From NCBI RefSeq assembly GCF_014290175.1, contig NZ_JACOOR010000003.1, positions 248,001-312,000 on the forward strand: 64,000 nucleotides of DNA, read 5' to 3'. Below the pieces are notes generated by a model. It saw only the letters and a list, made by a program, of their open reading frames with translations. It was not told the origin of the DNA and searched no databases. Position 1 is the first letter of the stretch; every line of letters starts with the position of its first letter. The position numbers and the translations under genes are program-made. Below are positions 16,577 to 23,999 of the stretch, piece by piece. This DNA comes from Anaerosacchariphilus hominis. Its GTDB lineage: Bacteria > Bacillota > Clostridia > Lachnospirales > Lachnospiraceae.

Positions 16577-16605
16577 AAAATATCATTTTCGTTTCATAAA
16601 TTCAA
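16577..16605 (-). promoter_or_regulatory. Promoter of the SIS gene with embedded operator-like motif
   Basis: On the minus strand TTGAAT (16600-16605), a 17-bp spacer and TATTTT (16577-16582). The spacer (16583-16599) on the plus strand reads TCATTTTCGTTTCATAA, a TTTCGTTT-type motif like those at 5538 and 5790. Confidence 0.55.
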
Positions 16606-16678
16606 CTGTGATTTTTTACGAATTTCTCTTTGTTTTTTTGTATATATTAACGTTTATGAAAGTAAAAAGAAAATATTA

Positions 16679-16707
16679 TTGACTTTTTTGTTTCCTGAAA
16701 ATATAAT
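16679..16707 (+). promoter_or_regulatory. Promoter of the TIM-like/YjbQ operon
   Basis: TTGACT (16679-16684), a 17-bp spacer and consensus TATAAT (16702-16707). Just upstream, 16655-16675 on the minus strand contains CTTTTTACTTTCAT, another TTTC-repeat element. Confidence 0.75.
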
Positions 16708-16740
16708 GTTATTAATCAAAGGAAAGGAGCTGAACGGACT

Positions 16741-17445
16741 ATGAATCCTAACTCTACTATTCGCGCGCCGTTTTTTGAAATCGGGCCGAAATCCTATCTC
16801 TACGGAGACGATATCCTGGAACTGGCCAAAGCTGCAGATGCTGCTTCTGAAAAATATCAGGTCGATATTATTTTCACCACGCCCCTTGTGGAAATTGCGC
16901 AGGTAAAAGCCATCACAAAACATATCCATGTATTCGCGCCTCATATGGATCCGCTTCGACCGGGACGGGGGCTTGCGGACACCCTTCCAGAATCTCTGGT
17001 TGCCGTCGGTGCGGAGGGCGTCATGCTGAATCATGCGGAAAAGCCGCTCAATATCTCTGTTTTACGGGAGACCATCCTGCGTGCTGATGAAGTAGGTCTT
17101 ACCACCATCGTCTGCGCGGATTCCGTAGTGGAGGCTTCCATGATTGCCCGGCTGAATCCCAACATCATCGTTGCCGAGCCCTCCGAGCTCATTGGAACCG
17201 GCATCACCAGCGGGCCTGAATATGTCGAAGCATCCATGCGTGCCGTGAAGGACGTGAATCCGGATGTGCTTGTACTTCAGGGCGCGGGTATTTCCAATGG
17301 CAAGGACGTTTACAATACCATCTTTTCCGGCGCAGAGGCCACCGGTTCTTCTTCCGGAGTAGTCAAGGCTCCTAATCGTGCCGCCATGGTGGACGAGATG
17401 ATTTCCGCAGTGCGGAGAGCCTGGGACGACCGTCACCGCAAATAA
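16741..17445 (+). CDS. Triose-phosphate-isomerase-family protein, archaeal-type paralogue
   Basis: A 234-aa TIM-barrel protein resembling short archaeal triose-phosphate isomerases. The catalytic Lys is kept in IGPKSYLYG (about residue 17), the catalytic His in FAPHMDPLRPG (about 67) and the catalytic Glu with its flexible loop in AEPSELIGTGI (about 145). The phosphate-binding GISNGKDV and SSSGVVKAPN segments are also present. The Asn that precedes the catalytic Lys in ordinary TIMs (NFKTY) is Gly here. That change and the catabolic setting suggest a different ketose phosphate, perhaps a tetrulose phosphate, rather than glycolysis. AGGAG precedes the ATG at a slightly long spacing. Confidence 0.78.
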   Translation: MNPNSTIRAPFFEIGPKSYLYGDDILELAKAADAASEKYQVDIIFTTPLVEIAQVKAITKHIHVFAPHMDPLRPGRGLADTLPESLVAVGAEGVMLNHAEKPLNISVLRETILRADEVGLTTIVCADSVVEASMIARLNPNIIVAEPSELIGTGITSGPEYVEASMRAVKDVNPDVLVLQGAGISNGKDVYNTIFSGAEATGSSSGVVKAPNRAAMVDEMISAVRRAWDDRHRK

Positions 17446-17489
17446 TTTTCACAGAACATACTAATTTCAAAATAAAAGGAGGATTTTAT

Positions 17490-18149
17490 ATGGAATTCAA
17501 AGTAGTACAGAAAGAGCTGGAACTGAAATCAAGAGGATGGATTCCCACCTTTCACGATGTAACCAGAGAGGTGCTTCAGATTGTAAGAGAATCCGGCATT
17601 AAAAATGGAACGGTATGCATCGCATCCCATCACACCACCTGCTCCGTGATGGTACAGGAAGCTTCCCATGATATCGACGCCTTTGACCTGGAGTATCTGC
17701 AGCATGATCTGCTGGATATTATGCGGAAGCTGATTCCGGATTTCCGTGAGGAAGGCATGTACCGTCATCCCGGCCCTATTCATGCGCAGTTTGGCCGCCA
17801 TGTAAATGAGCCCGGCAATTATTCCAGCTTCAATACGGACGGACATCTTCGCTCCTCCTTCTTCGGACGCAGCGAGACTCTGACCATCAAGGACGGCGAG
17901 GTAGACGGCGGTGAGTTCGCTCATGTATACTTTATCGACTGGGATCAGGTTCGTGCCCGTAGAAGACAACTGAATGTGACCGTTATGGGAACCACCGAGG
18001 ATGTGGGCGATCGCAAATACAAGAATGGCGAGGTTCTGAACACCCTGCGTCAGTTTACCGAGGAAGAGCTGGCTTACATGAAGGAATTCGATTATCAGCT
18101 GGATAACCGCAAGACCTTCGCAGAGACCAAGAATGTTCCTAAGATGTAA
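17490..18149 (+). CDS. YjbQ/UPF0047-family protein
   Basis: A 219-aa protein of the YjbQ (UPF0047) family, small enzymes reported to have weak thiamine-phosphate synthase activity and otherwise of unknown role. The conserved HTT block reads ASHHTTCSVMVQEAS near residue 47. NTDGHLRSSFFGRSETLTIKDGEV near 112 matches the family's dN..aHlk.sllG segment, and ARRRQLNVTVMG follows. It is longer than most members, with a 45-residue C-terminal extension. The ATG at 17490 has AAAGGAGG upstream and lies 44 bp after the TIM-like gene, with a terminator following. Its coupling to a TIM paralogue suggests a role in the sugar-phosphate pathway. Confidence 0.75.
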   Translation: MEFKVVQKELELKSRGWIPTFHDVTREVLQIVRESGIKNGTVCIASHHTTCSVMVQEASHDIDAFDLEYLQHDLLDIMRKLIPDFREEGMYRHPGPIHAQFGRHVNEPGNYSSFNTDGHLRSSFFGRSETLTIKDGEVDGGEFAHVYFIDWDQVRARRRQLNVTVMGTTEDVGDRKYKNGEVLNTLRQFTEEELAYMKEFDYQLDNRKTFAETKNVPKM

Positions 18150-18169
18150 TTTCCTTTCCAATAAAAGGG

Positions 18170-18200
18170 CAGGCCGGAGTAAAATTTCCGGCCTGTTTTT
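18170..18200 (+). terminator. Intrinsic terminator of the TIM-like/YjbQ operon
   Basis: CAGGCCGGA (18170-18178) pairs with TCCGGCCTG (18187-18195), followed by TTTTT. Confidence 0.85.
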
Positions 18201-18251
18201 ACGTCTACTGCATCATTTTTATCAATTTCTCTGCCGTACAATCTTTTCTTT

Positions 18252-19373
18252 CTATAATAATTTCAGGAAATTCTCCGCCGTCCGCAGGAGCAGACCGTCC
18301 GGGTACTCGTAAGTCTCTGTGTGGAGACCCGGATGGTCTGCTCCTGCTCCGATGCCGAAGAACGCCCCCCGGCAATGCTTCAGGTAATGGCCGAAGTCCT
18401 CACTCCAGCGCATGGGCTCCTGCAGGATGCGGCCGCCGCAGGCTTTTAATACCTTTTCGGCGCTGGTCTTGTCATTTTCGGTGGCCGGGAAGACGTCCTG
18501 CTCCTCTGCTTCCAGGGTGAGACTGTCCTGCGCTGCCAGTTCTTCCGCACGGGTCAGTATTATTTGACGCAGTTTTTCCAGATCCGCGCCCCGCTCAGCC
18601 CGGAGAGTCAGCCAGACCTCCGCCTTCATAGCCGCCGCGCCGAAGGCTTTTTCTCCCATCTGTACGCCGATGACGGTGCAGAGCGCCATACCGCCGTAGC
18701 CGTGTTCTTTCTTATCTAAAAATGCGGGAATCTCTGTCAGCAGCTGTCCCACAGCCGGGGCCGGGGACACGCCCAGCTCCGGATAGGCCGCATGAGTGGG
18801 CTTTCCCGTAAACCGCAGGGTCAGTCCCTCGGACCCGCAGGCGAAGGTTCCTTCCTTTGTATATATTTCCCCAAAAGCAAACCCCGGCAGATTATGGGCG
18901 CCGTAAATTTCTTCTATATCTTCCTTATCAAAGAGTTCACAGCAGGGCGCCGCGCCTGCGCCGGTCTCCTCGGCGGGTTGAAACAGAAAGAGTACGTCTC
19001 TCCCCGGATCCCGTCCTTCCCCTTTTGCCTGCTCCAGTAAAAGGGCCACGCCGCAGAGGGCCGCTGCGTGGCCATCGTGACCACAGAGGTGGGCCGCACC
19101 GCCCTCCGGCAGCGCCAGCGCGTCATAGTCCGCCCGGAACGCGATACCCTTTTTTTCCTGTTCCGGTGCGCTGCTTCGGCAAGCCGCGTAAAAACCCGCT
19201 CCGCAGTCGTGAAGTTCAAAATGGGTGTTTTCTTCCAGAAACCGTTTTATAGCCGATCTGCTCTTCCGCTCCTGTCCCGAGATCTCCGGACAGATATGGA
19301 GCTGATGCCGCAGCTCCTTTATCTGAATCTCGATCCGGCTTTTTGTAGAATTCCATTCTTCTGTCTGCTTCAT
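18252..19373 (-). CDS. M20 family (M20D) metallo-amidohydrolase
   Basis: A 373-aa zinc-dependent amidohydrolase related to N-acyl-L-amino acid amidohydrolase, hippurate hydrolase and IAA-amino acid hydrolases. Metal-ligand blocks are LCGHDGHAA near residue 100, QPAEETGAGA near 135, YGAHNLPGF near 160 and LHTETYEYPDG near the C-terminus. The lid domain starts at LTLRFTGKPTHAAYPELGVSP, where the His contributes across the dimer. The start at 19373 has only a weak purine-rich ribosome binding site. It is a single gene with its own promoter at 19454-19482. The acyl-amino acid cleaved cannot be read from sequence. Confidence 0.88.
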   Translation of the reverse strand: MKQTEEWNSTKSRIEIQIKELRHQLHICPEISGQERKSRSAIKRFLEENTHFELHDCGAGFYAACRSSAPEQEKKGIAFRADYDALALPEGGAAHLCGHDGHAAALCGVALLLEQAKGEGRDPGRDVLFLFQPAEETGAGAAPCCELFDKEDIEEIYGAHNLPGFAFGEIYTKEGTFACGSEGLTLRFTGKPTHAAYPELGVSPAPAVGQLLTEIPAFLDKKEHGYGGMALCTVIGVQMGEKAFGAAAMKAEVWLTLRAERGADLEKLRQIILTRAEELAAQDSLTLEAEEQDVFPATENDKTSAEKVLKACGGRILQEPMRWSEDFGHYLKHCRGAFFGIGAGADHPGLHTETYEYPDGLLLRTAENFLKLL

Positions 19374-19453
19374 TGCTTCACTCTTCTCTCTTTTTATCCT
19401 CTGTCCATTCCGTTTTACTATGGATCCTGTTTCTTTTCTTCTAATACAGGCCT

Positions 19454-19482
19454 ATTTTAGCAGAGCTTTTTTTCCTTTTCAA
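19454..19482 (-). promoter_or_regulatory. Promoter of the M20 amidohydrolase gene
   Basis: On the minus strand TTGAAA (19477-19482), a 17-bp spacer and TAAAAT (19454-19459). Confidence 0.6.
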
Positions 19483-19580
19483 GTTTTTAGAATCTACGCC
19501 TGTTCTTCGGCAGATCGTCCTCATCTTCTCCTGTTTTTGTAAATTTTACATTGATTTTTCATAAAATTGTAGTTAAGGGA

Positions 19581-19610
19581 TTGTAAAAACGGCGTAAACT
19601 ATCATATAAT
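19581..19610 (+). promoter_or_regulatory. Promoter of the Na/Pi symporter gene
   Basis: TTGTAA (19581-19586), an 18-bp spacer and consensus TATAAT (19605-19610). Confidence 0.6.
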
Positions 19611-19655
19611 AGAAGTGTTCGTGTATAGGAAAAAACACTTAGGAGAAAAAATCAC

Positions 19656-21470
19656 ATGAATGGAATAACAATTATCCTGACACTGTTAAGCGGAGTCGCT
19701 TTATTCCTTTTCGGTATGTCCATGATGGGCGACGGATTGAAAAGAGTGGCAGGAAATAAGCTGGAACTGATCCTCTATAAGCTGACCAACACCCCCCTGA
19801 AGGGCATTCTTCTGGGAACTGCCGTGACAGCCATCATCCAGTCCTCTTCCGCTACCACCGTTATGGTCGTGGGCTTCGTAAACTCCGGTATGATGAAGGT
19901 GGCACAGGCCATCGGTATCATCATGGGCGCCAATATCGGCACCAGCGTGACCGGCTGGATTCTCTGTCTGTCCTACATCGATGGATCCGGCGGTATCGCC
20001 CAGCTTCTGTCCACCGCGACCATTTCCGCAGTGGTGGCTATTATCGGTATCATTTTCAAGATGTTTTTCAAGAAAACCACTTATAAGAATGTGGGCGACA
20101 TTATGCTGGGCTTCTCCATTCTGATGGTAGGCATGCAGACCATGAGCGGCGCGGTTTCCCCTTTAAAAGAGAATCCCCGGTTCGTCGATCTGCTGACCAC
20201 CTTTGAGAATCCCTTTATGGGTATCCTGGTGGGTATCGCCTTTACAGCGGTGCTTCAGAGCGCTTCCGCTTCTGTGGGTATCCTGCAGGCCCTGTCCATG
20301 ACCGGCAGCATCAGCTTCGCGGCGGCTCTCCCCATCACCATGGGTATCGGTGTCGGCGCTGCATGTCCGGTTCTGCTTTCTTCCATCGGAACCAATAAGA
20401 ACGGTAAGCGTACCGCCCTCATTTATCTGCTGAACGATCTGTTCGGTATGATTTTCTGGTCCATCGTCTTCTACAGCGTCAATGCCTTTGTGCATTTCCC
20501 GTTTATGGACGTGACCATGCGGCCGGTGACCATTGCCCTTATGAACTCCGTGTTCCGTATGGCGACTATCCTGGTACTGGTGCCTTTTATCCGCTTCATT
20601 GAGAAGTTCGTCTTCTGGATCATCAAGGACGATCCGGAGGAGCTGGAGGAACAGGCAGACTTCGATCTGCTGGAGGAGCGTTTCCTGGCTTATCCGGCCC
20701 TTGCCATCACCCAGAGCCACACCGCCATGAACGGTATGGCAAAGAAAGCCCGCAAAAATCTTGGCCGTGCCTTTGCCCTGCTGAAGGATTTCTCTCAGGA
20801 CAAGTACAATAAGGTACAGGAAAAGGAGAACCTCATCGACAAATATGAGGACAAGCTGGGAACCTATCTCATGAAGCTGACCGGTCAGCCCATGAACAAC
20901 ACCCAGACCCAGGAGGTTTCCAAGTTTCTTCATACCCTGAGCGATTTCGAGCGTCTGGGAGACCATGCGGTAAATATCTCCAAGGTAGCCAAGGAGCTGT
21001 CCGATAAGAAGATCAGCTTTTCCGAATCTGCCCAGTATGAGATCAGCGTCTTAAGCGCTTCTATCCGGGAGATCACAGACCTGACTGTAGACGCTTTCTG
21101 TACAGACTCCCTGGAACTGGCCAAAAAGGTAGAGCCTCTCCGCGAGCTCATCGGAATGCTCTGCAATGAGCTGAAGAACCGTCATATCACCCGTCTGCGG
21201 GAGGGCAAGTGCGAATTCCAGCAGGGCTTCGCCTTCAATGACCTGCTGACAAATCTGGAGCGTATCGCAGCCCACTGCTCCAACGTGGCCGTGGCCATGA
21301 TCGAGACGGAAAGCTCCGAGTTCGACACCCATGAATACGTAAAGAGCGTCCGCCACATGCGGGACGAGGCTTATCAGGAATGCTTCAACGAATTCGCCGT
21401 GAAATACAGCATCAGTACTCCGGACTCCAAAAAGGAGAAAAAGGTTAAGGAGAAATCAGAAAAATCGTAA
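19656..21470 (+). CDS. Na/phosphate symporter with C-terminal PhoU-like domain (NptA/YjbB type)
   Basis: A 604-aa membrane protein of the Na/Pi cotransporter II family. The first ~330 residues hold about nine membrane segments and the two inverted repeats typical of the family: IIQSSSATTVMVVGFVNSGM near residue 60 and AVLQSASASVGILQALSMTG near 205. Residues ~350-590 are a cytoplasmic PhoU-like helical domain (SKFLHTLSDFERLGDHAVNI, then NLERIAAHCSNVAVAMIE). The C-terminus is highly charged. The ATG at 19656 follows AGGAGA. It probably imports phosphate with sodium, with the PhoU-like part regulating it. Confidence 0.92.
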   Translation: MNGITIILTLLSGVALFLFGMSMMGDGLKRVAGNKLELILYKLTNTPLKGILLGTAVTAIIQSSSATTVMVVGFVNSGMMKVAQAIGIIMGANIGTSVTGWILCLSYIDGSGGIAQLLSTATISAVVAIIGIIFKMFFKKTTYKNVGDIMLGFSILMVGMQTMSGAVSPLKENPRFVDLLTTFENPFMGILVGIAFTAVLQSASASVGILQALSMTGSISFAAALPITMGIGVGAACPVLLSSIGTNKNGKRTALIYLLNDLFGMIFWSIVFYSVNAFVHFPFMDVTMRPVTIALMNSVFRMATILVLVPFIRFIEKFVFWIIKDDPEELEEQADFDLLEERFLAYPALAITQSHTAMNGMAKKARKNLGRAFALLKDFSQDKYNKVQEKENLIDKYEDKLGTYLMKLTGQPMNNTQTQEVSKFLHTLSDFERLGDHAVNISKVAKELSDKKISFSESAQYEISVLSASIREITDLTVDAFCTDSLELAKKVEPLRELIGMLCNELKNRHITRLREGKCEFQQGFAFNDLLTNLERIAAHCSNVAVAMIETESSEFDTHEYVKSVRHMRDEAYQECFNEFAVKYSISTPDSKKEKKVKEKSEKS

Positions 21471-21483
21471 CTGAAAATTTTTA

Positions 21484-21512
21484 TTGACAAGCGTCTGCCT
21501 GTCTGCTATCAT
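21484..21512 (+). promoter_or_regulatory. Promoter of the riboswitch-antiporter unit
   Basis: Consensus TTGACA (21484-21489), a 17-bp spacer and TATCAT (21507-21512), immediately upstream of the structured leader. Confidence 0.8.
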
Positions 21513-21524
21513 GAACCCAATATC

Positions 21525-21670
21525 ATAAAAGATACCGTGAGGGAGTAATTTGCACGCAAGTGTGATTTGTCAACAGACCCGGTATTTTTACCTGGCAAAT
21601 CTTAAAAAATGAGACTCATGTATATGTTTTCGCCATATTGGTGGAAGGATATACCTGAGTCTTTTGTTTT
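21525..21670 (+). promoter_or_regulatory. yybP-ykoY-type (Mn2+) riboswitch with terminator
   Basis: The leader carries the yybP-ykoY hallmarks GAGGGAGTA (21539-21547) and, after a variable stem with CAACAGACCCGGTA, the conserved TGAGACT at 21610-21616. The expression platform is a terminator: AGACTCATGTATAT (21612-21625) pairs with ATATACCTGAGTCT (21649-21662) with one mismatch, followed by a T-rich tract. The terminator stem shares the GAGAC segment with the aptamer, so ligand binding to the aptamer would prevent termination. The downstream cation antiporter is a usual target of this class, which senses Mn2+. Exact aptamer ends need structure modelling. Confidence 0.75.
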
Positions 21671-21714
21671 GTCCATCTTATTTCTACTCTCTTGCGTCAA
21701 AAGGAGGAAAAACT

Positions 21715-22686
21715 ATGAATTCTTTTCTACAGAGCGTACCCTTTGCCGTGATTCTGCTGATCGTCGGCTTCCTGTTCCTGGTTAAGGGAGCCGACGCCTT
21801 TGTGGAAGGCAGCAGCAGCATTGCCAAGCATTTCCACGTACCGTCCCTGATCATCGGTATGACCATCGTGGCCATGGGAACCAGCCTGCCGGAAACGGCG
21901 GTCAGCGTCACCGCCGCCATCGCAGGCAGTAACGCCCTGGCAGTCAGCAACGCCGTAGGCTCCAACATCTTCAACCTGATGGTGGTAATCGGCGTCTGTG
22001 CCGCCCTGACGCCTGTGGCGGTACAGAAAAGCACCCTGAAAATCGATTTTCCCTTTTCCGTATTCTGCGCCTTCCTGCTTCTGGTGCTTGGCCGGAACCG
22101 AATGGTACTGACCCGGGTAAACGGACTGATTCTCATCGTGCTGTTTGTTTTCTTTCTTCTCTATATGATTCGATCCGCCCAGCATTCCAAGAACAGCGAA
22201 AGCTCGGAGCTTACAGAGGAAACAGCGGAAATGAAGGTGCTGTCCGTTCCCAAAAGTCTCCTTTTCATCGTTCTCGGTATCGCAGCCATCACTTTTGGCA
22301 GCGACTGGGTTGTGGACGGCGCCAAAACCATCGCCGCGGCCTTCGGAATCAGCGAGAACCTCATCGGACTTACCGTTGTGGCCTTCGGAACCAGCCTGCC
22401 GGAGCTTATGACCTCCATCGTGGCAGCCCGCAAAAATGAGGTCGATATGGCCCTGGGCAACGCCATCGGCTCCAACATTTTCAATATCCTGATGGTTCTC
22501 GGTATCGCCGCGGCCCTGAATCCCATTACCTTTATCCGGGAAAATATCATTGACATCATTGTTCTCATCGGCTTCAGCTTCATCGTGTGGATCATGGCCT
22601 GGACCAGACGGAGGCTCAGTAAACCGGAGGGACTGGCAATGATTCTGTTGTACGCCGGATACGTGGTTTATATCTGTATGCGGTAG
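21715..22686 (+). CDS. Ca2+/Na+ antiporter family protein (CaCA; YrbG-like)
   Basis: A 323-aa inner-membrane cation exchanger of the CaCA family with about ten membrane segments. The two inverted alpha-repeats are clear: VAMGTSLPETAVSVTAAIAG near residue 55 with NAVGSNIFNLMVV, and VAFGTSLPELMTSIVAARKN near 225 with NAIGSNIFNILMV. The acidic residues in GTSLPE bind the cation. The ATG at 21715 has AAGGAGG upstream; an earlier in-frame ATG at 21664 falls inside the terminator tail. Control by a manganese riboswitch suggests export of Mn2+ or a Ca2+/Mn2+ exchange role. Confidence 0.9.
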   Translation: MNSFLQSVPFAVILLIVGFLFLVKGADAFVEGSSSIAKHFHVPSLIIGMTIVAMGTSLPETAVSVTAAIAGSNALAVSNAVGSNIFNLMVVIGVCAALTPVAVQKSTLKIDFPFSVFCAFLLLVLGRNRMVLTRVNGLILIVLFVFFLLYMIRSAQHSKNSESSELTEETAEMKVLSVPKSLLFIVLGIAAITFGSDWVVDGAKTIAAAFGISENLIGLTVVAFGTSLPELMTSIVAARKNEVDMALGNAIGSNIFNILMVLGIAAALNPITFIRENIIDIIVLIGFSFIVWIMAWTRRRLSKPEGLAMILLYAGYVVYICMR

Positions 22687-22721
22687 GCGTTATTACTTTT
22701 CTGAAAAATGGGGGATTCTTT

Positions 22722-23990
22722 ATGCTGATTCAGACTCTGGCACTCATTCATCATATTACTACGATGCTGTTCGGCATTTTTCTGTCGGCATTTTTTCTCG
22801 GTGCGAAGCAGGACAGGAAAAACATCCTCCTGCTGCTCTCCACGGGCGCAGTCTCCGGACTTCTGTATTATCCCGTTGTCCTGGCTCTGGGCGCGTCCTG
22901 GGCAGACCCCATTTACCCCCTGCTGGTACACCTGCCTCTTTTTCTGTTGCTGGTATTTTATTACAAATACAGGTGGCTGCCTGCGCTTGTCTCGATCCTG
23001 ACCGCCTATCTCTGCTGTCAGTTCAGCAACTGGGCCGGCATCCTGGCCTTTTCCTTCTGCGGACTGGATTGGGTCTATTACCTGACCCGGATTCTCACCA
23101 CCTGCGCGGTCTTTTACCTTCTGAGCCGCCATCTCTGTCAGACCACCGCCCTTCTGCTTTCCAAGTCCAACCGGGATCTGTGTATTCTTGGCGCCATGCC
23201 CCTGGTTTATTATCTCTTTGATTACGTCACCACGAAATTCTCCACTCTGCTGTATTCGGGCAGCAAGGTAGTCGTGGAATTTCTGGCTTTCTCCATGTGT
23301 CTGTCCTATGTAATCTTTCTTCTGGTATATTTCCAAGAATATGAACGGAAAAACCGGGCGGAACAATACGGTCAGCTTACTGCCATGCAGTTGTCCTCTC
23401 TGCGCTCTGAAATCGAACAGGCCCGCATCAGTGAACGCCGCCTGCGGATCCTGCGCCATGACACCCGCCACCACCTCTCCGCCATCGAAAGCCTGATCCG
23501 GCAGCAGCATCCGGAAAAAGCCCTGGACTATATCCGGGAAATCAATCAGCATTACGATGACACCGTCCTTCACAGCTTCTGCAGTAACGAGCTTCTCAAC
23601 TCTGTGCTTTCCATTTACAGCGCCCGTTTTGCAGAACAGGATATCACCTTTGACGCGAAGATTGAAGCTCCGGAAAAGCTTCCCTGTTCGGAAATGACTT
23701 TCTGCGCCATTCTTTCCAACATTCTGGAAAATGCCATGCATGCCGTCCAGAAGCTGTCCGGCAAAGACCGCCGTGTTTACCTGTCTATCTTTGAACGCTC
23801 CGGGCATCTGCTGATGCTGGAAAAGAATCCCACCGATACGCCTCCCGTCTTTTCCGACGGTATTCCGGTCACTTCCCGGGAAGGGCATGGGATTGGCGTG
23901 CAGAGCGTCATTTACTATGTAGAACAGGAACACGGCCAATACCAGTTTTACCTGGATGGCCGTGATTTCACTGTTCGTATTCTTTTATAA
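22722..23990 (+). CDS. GHKL-domain sensor histidine kinase (AgrC/ComD-like), orphan
   Basis: A 422-aa sensor kinase with about six or seven N-terminal membrane segments (residues 1-205). A short coiled coil follows (QLSSLRSEIEQARISERRLR), then the phospho-acceptor box LRHDTRHHLSAI near residue 245. The N box is ILSNILENAMHA and the G box GHGIGVQSV. This is the HPK10-like architecture used for peptide or cell-density sensing in Firmicutes. The ATG at 22722 is preceded by GGGGGA. No LytTR or other response regulator lies beside it, so its partner must be elsewhere. It ends 10 bp from the convergent CpeT-like gene. Confidence 0.85.
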   Translation: MLIQTLALIHHITTMLFGIFLSAFFLGAKQDRKNILLLLSTGAVSGLLYYPVVLALGASWADPIYPLLVHLPLFLLLVFYYKYRWLPALVSILTAYLCCQFSNWAGILAFSFCGLDWVYYLTRILTTCAVFYLLSRHLCQTTALLLSKSNRDLCILGAMPLVYYLFDYVTTKFSTLLYSGSKVVVEFLAFSMCLSYVIFLLVYFQEYERKNRAEQYGQLTAMQLSSLRSEIEQARISERRLRILRHDTRHHLSAIESLIRQQHPEKALDYIREINQHYDDTVLHSFCSNELLNSVLSIYSARFAEQDITFDAKIEAPEKLPCSEMTFCAILSNILENAMHAVQKLSGKDRRVYLSIFERSGHLLMLEKNPTDTPPVFSDGIPVTSREGHGIGVQSVIYYVEQEHGQYQFYLDGRDFTVRILL

Positions 23991-23999
23991 ACAGCCTTC

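Noticed and set aside
22668..23939. 423-codon minus-strand frame opposite the sensor kinase
   Set aside because: The plus-strand kinase has all catalytic boxes; this frame has none and is low-complexity Gly/Gln-rich.
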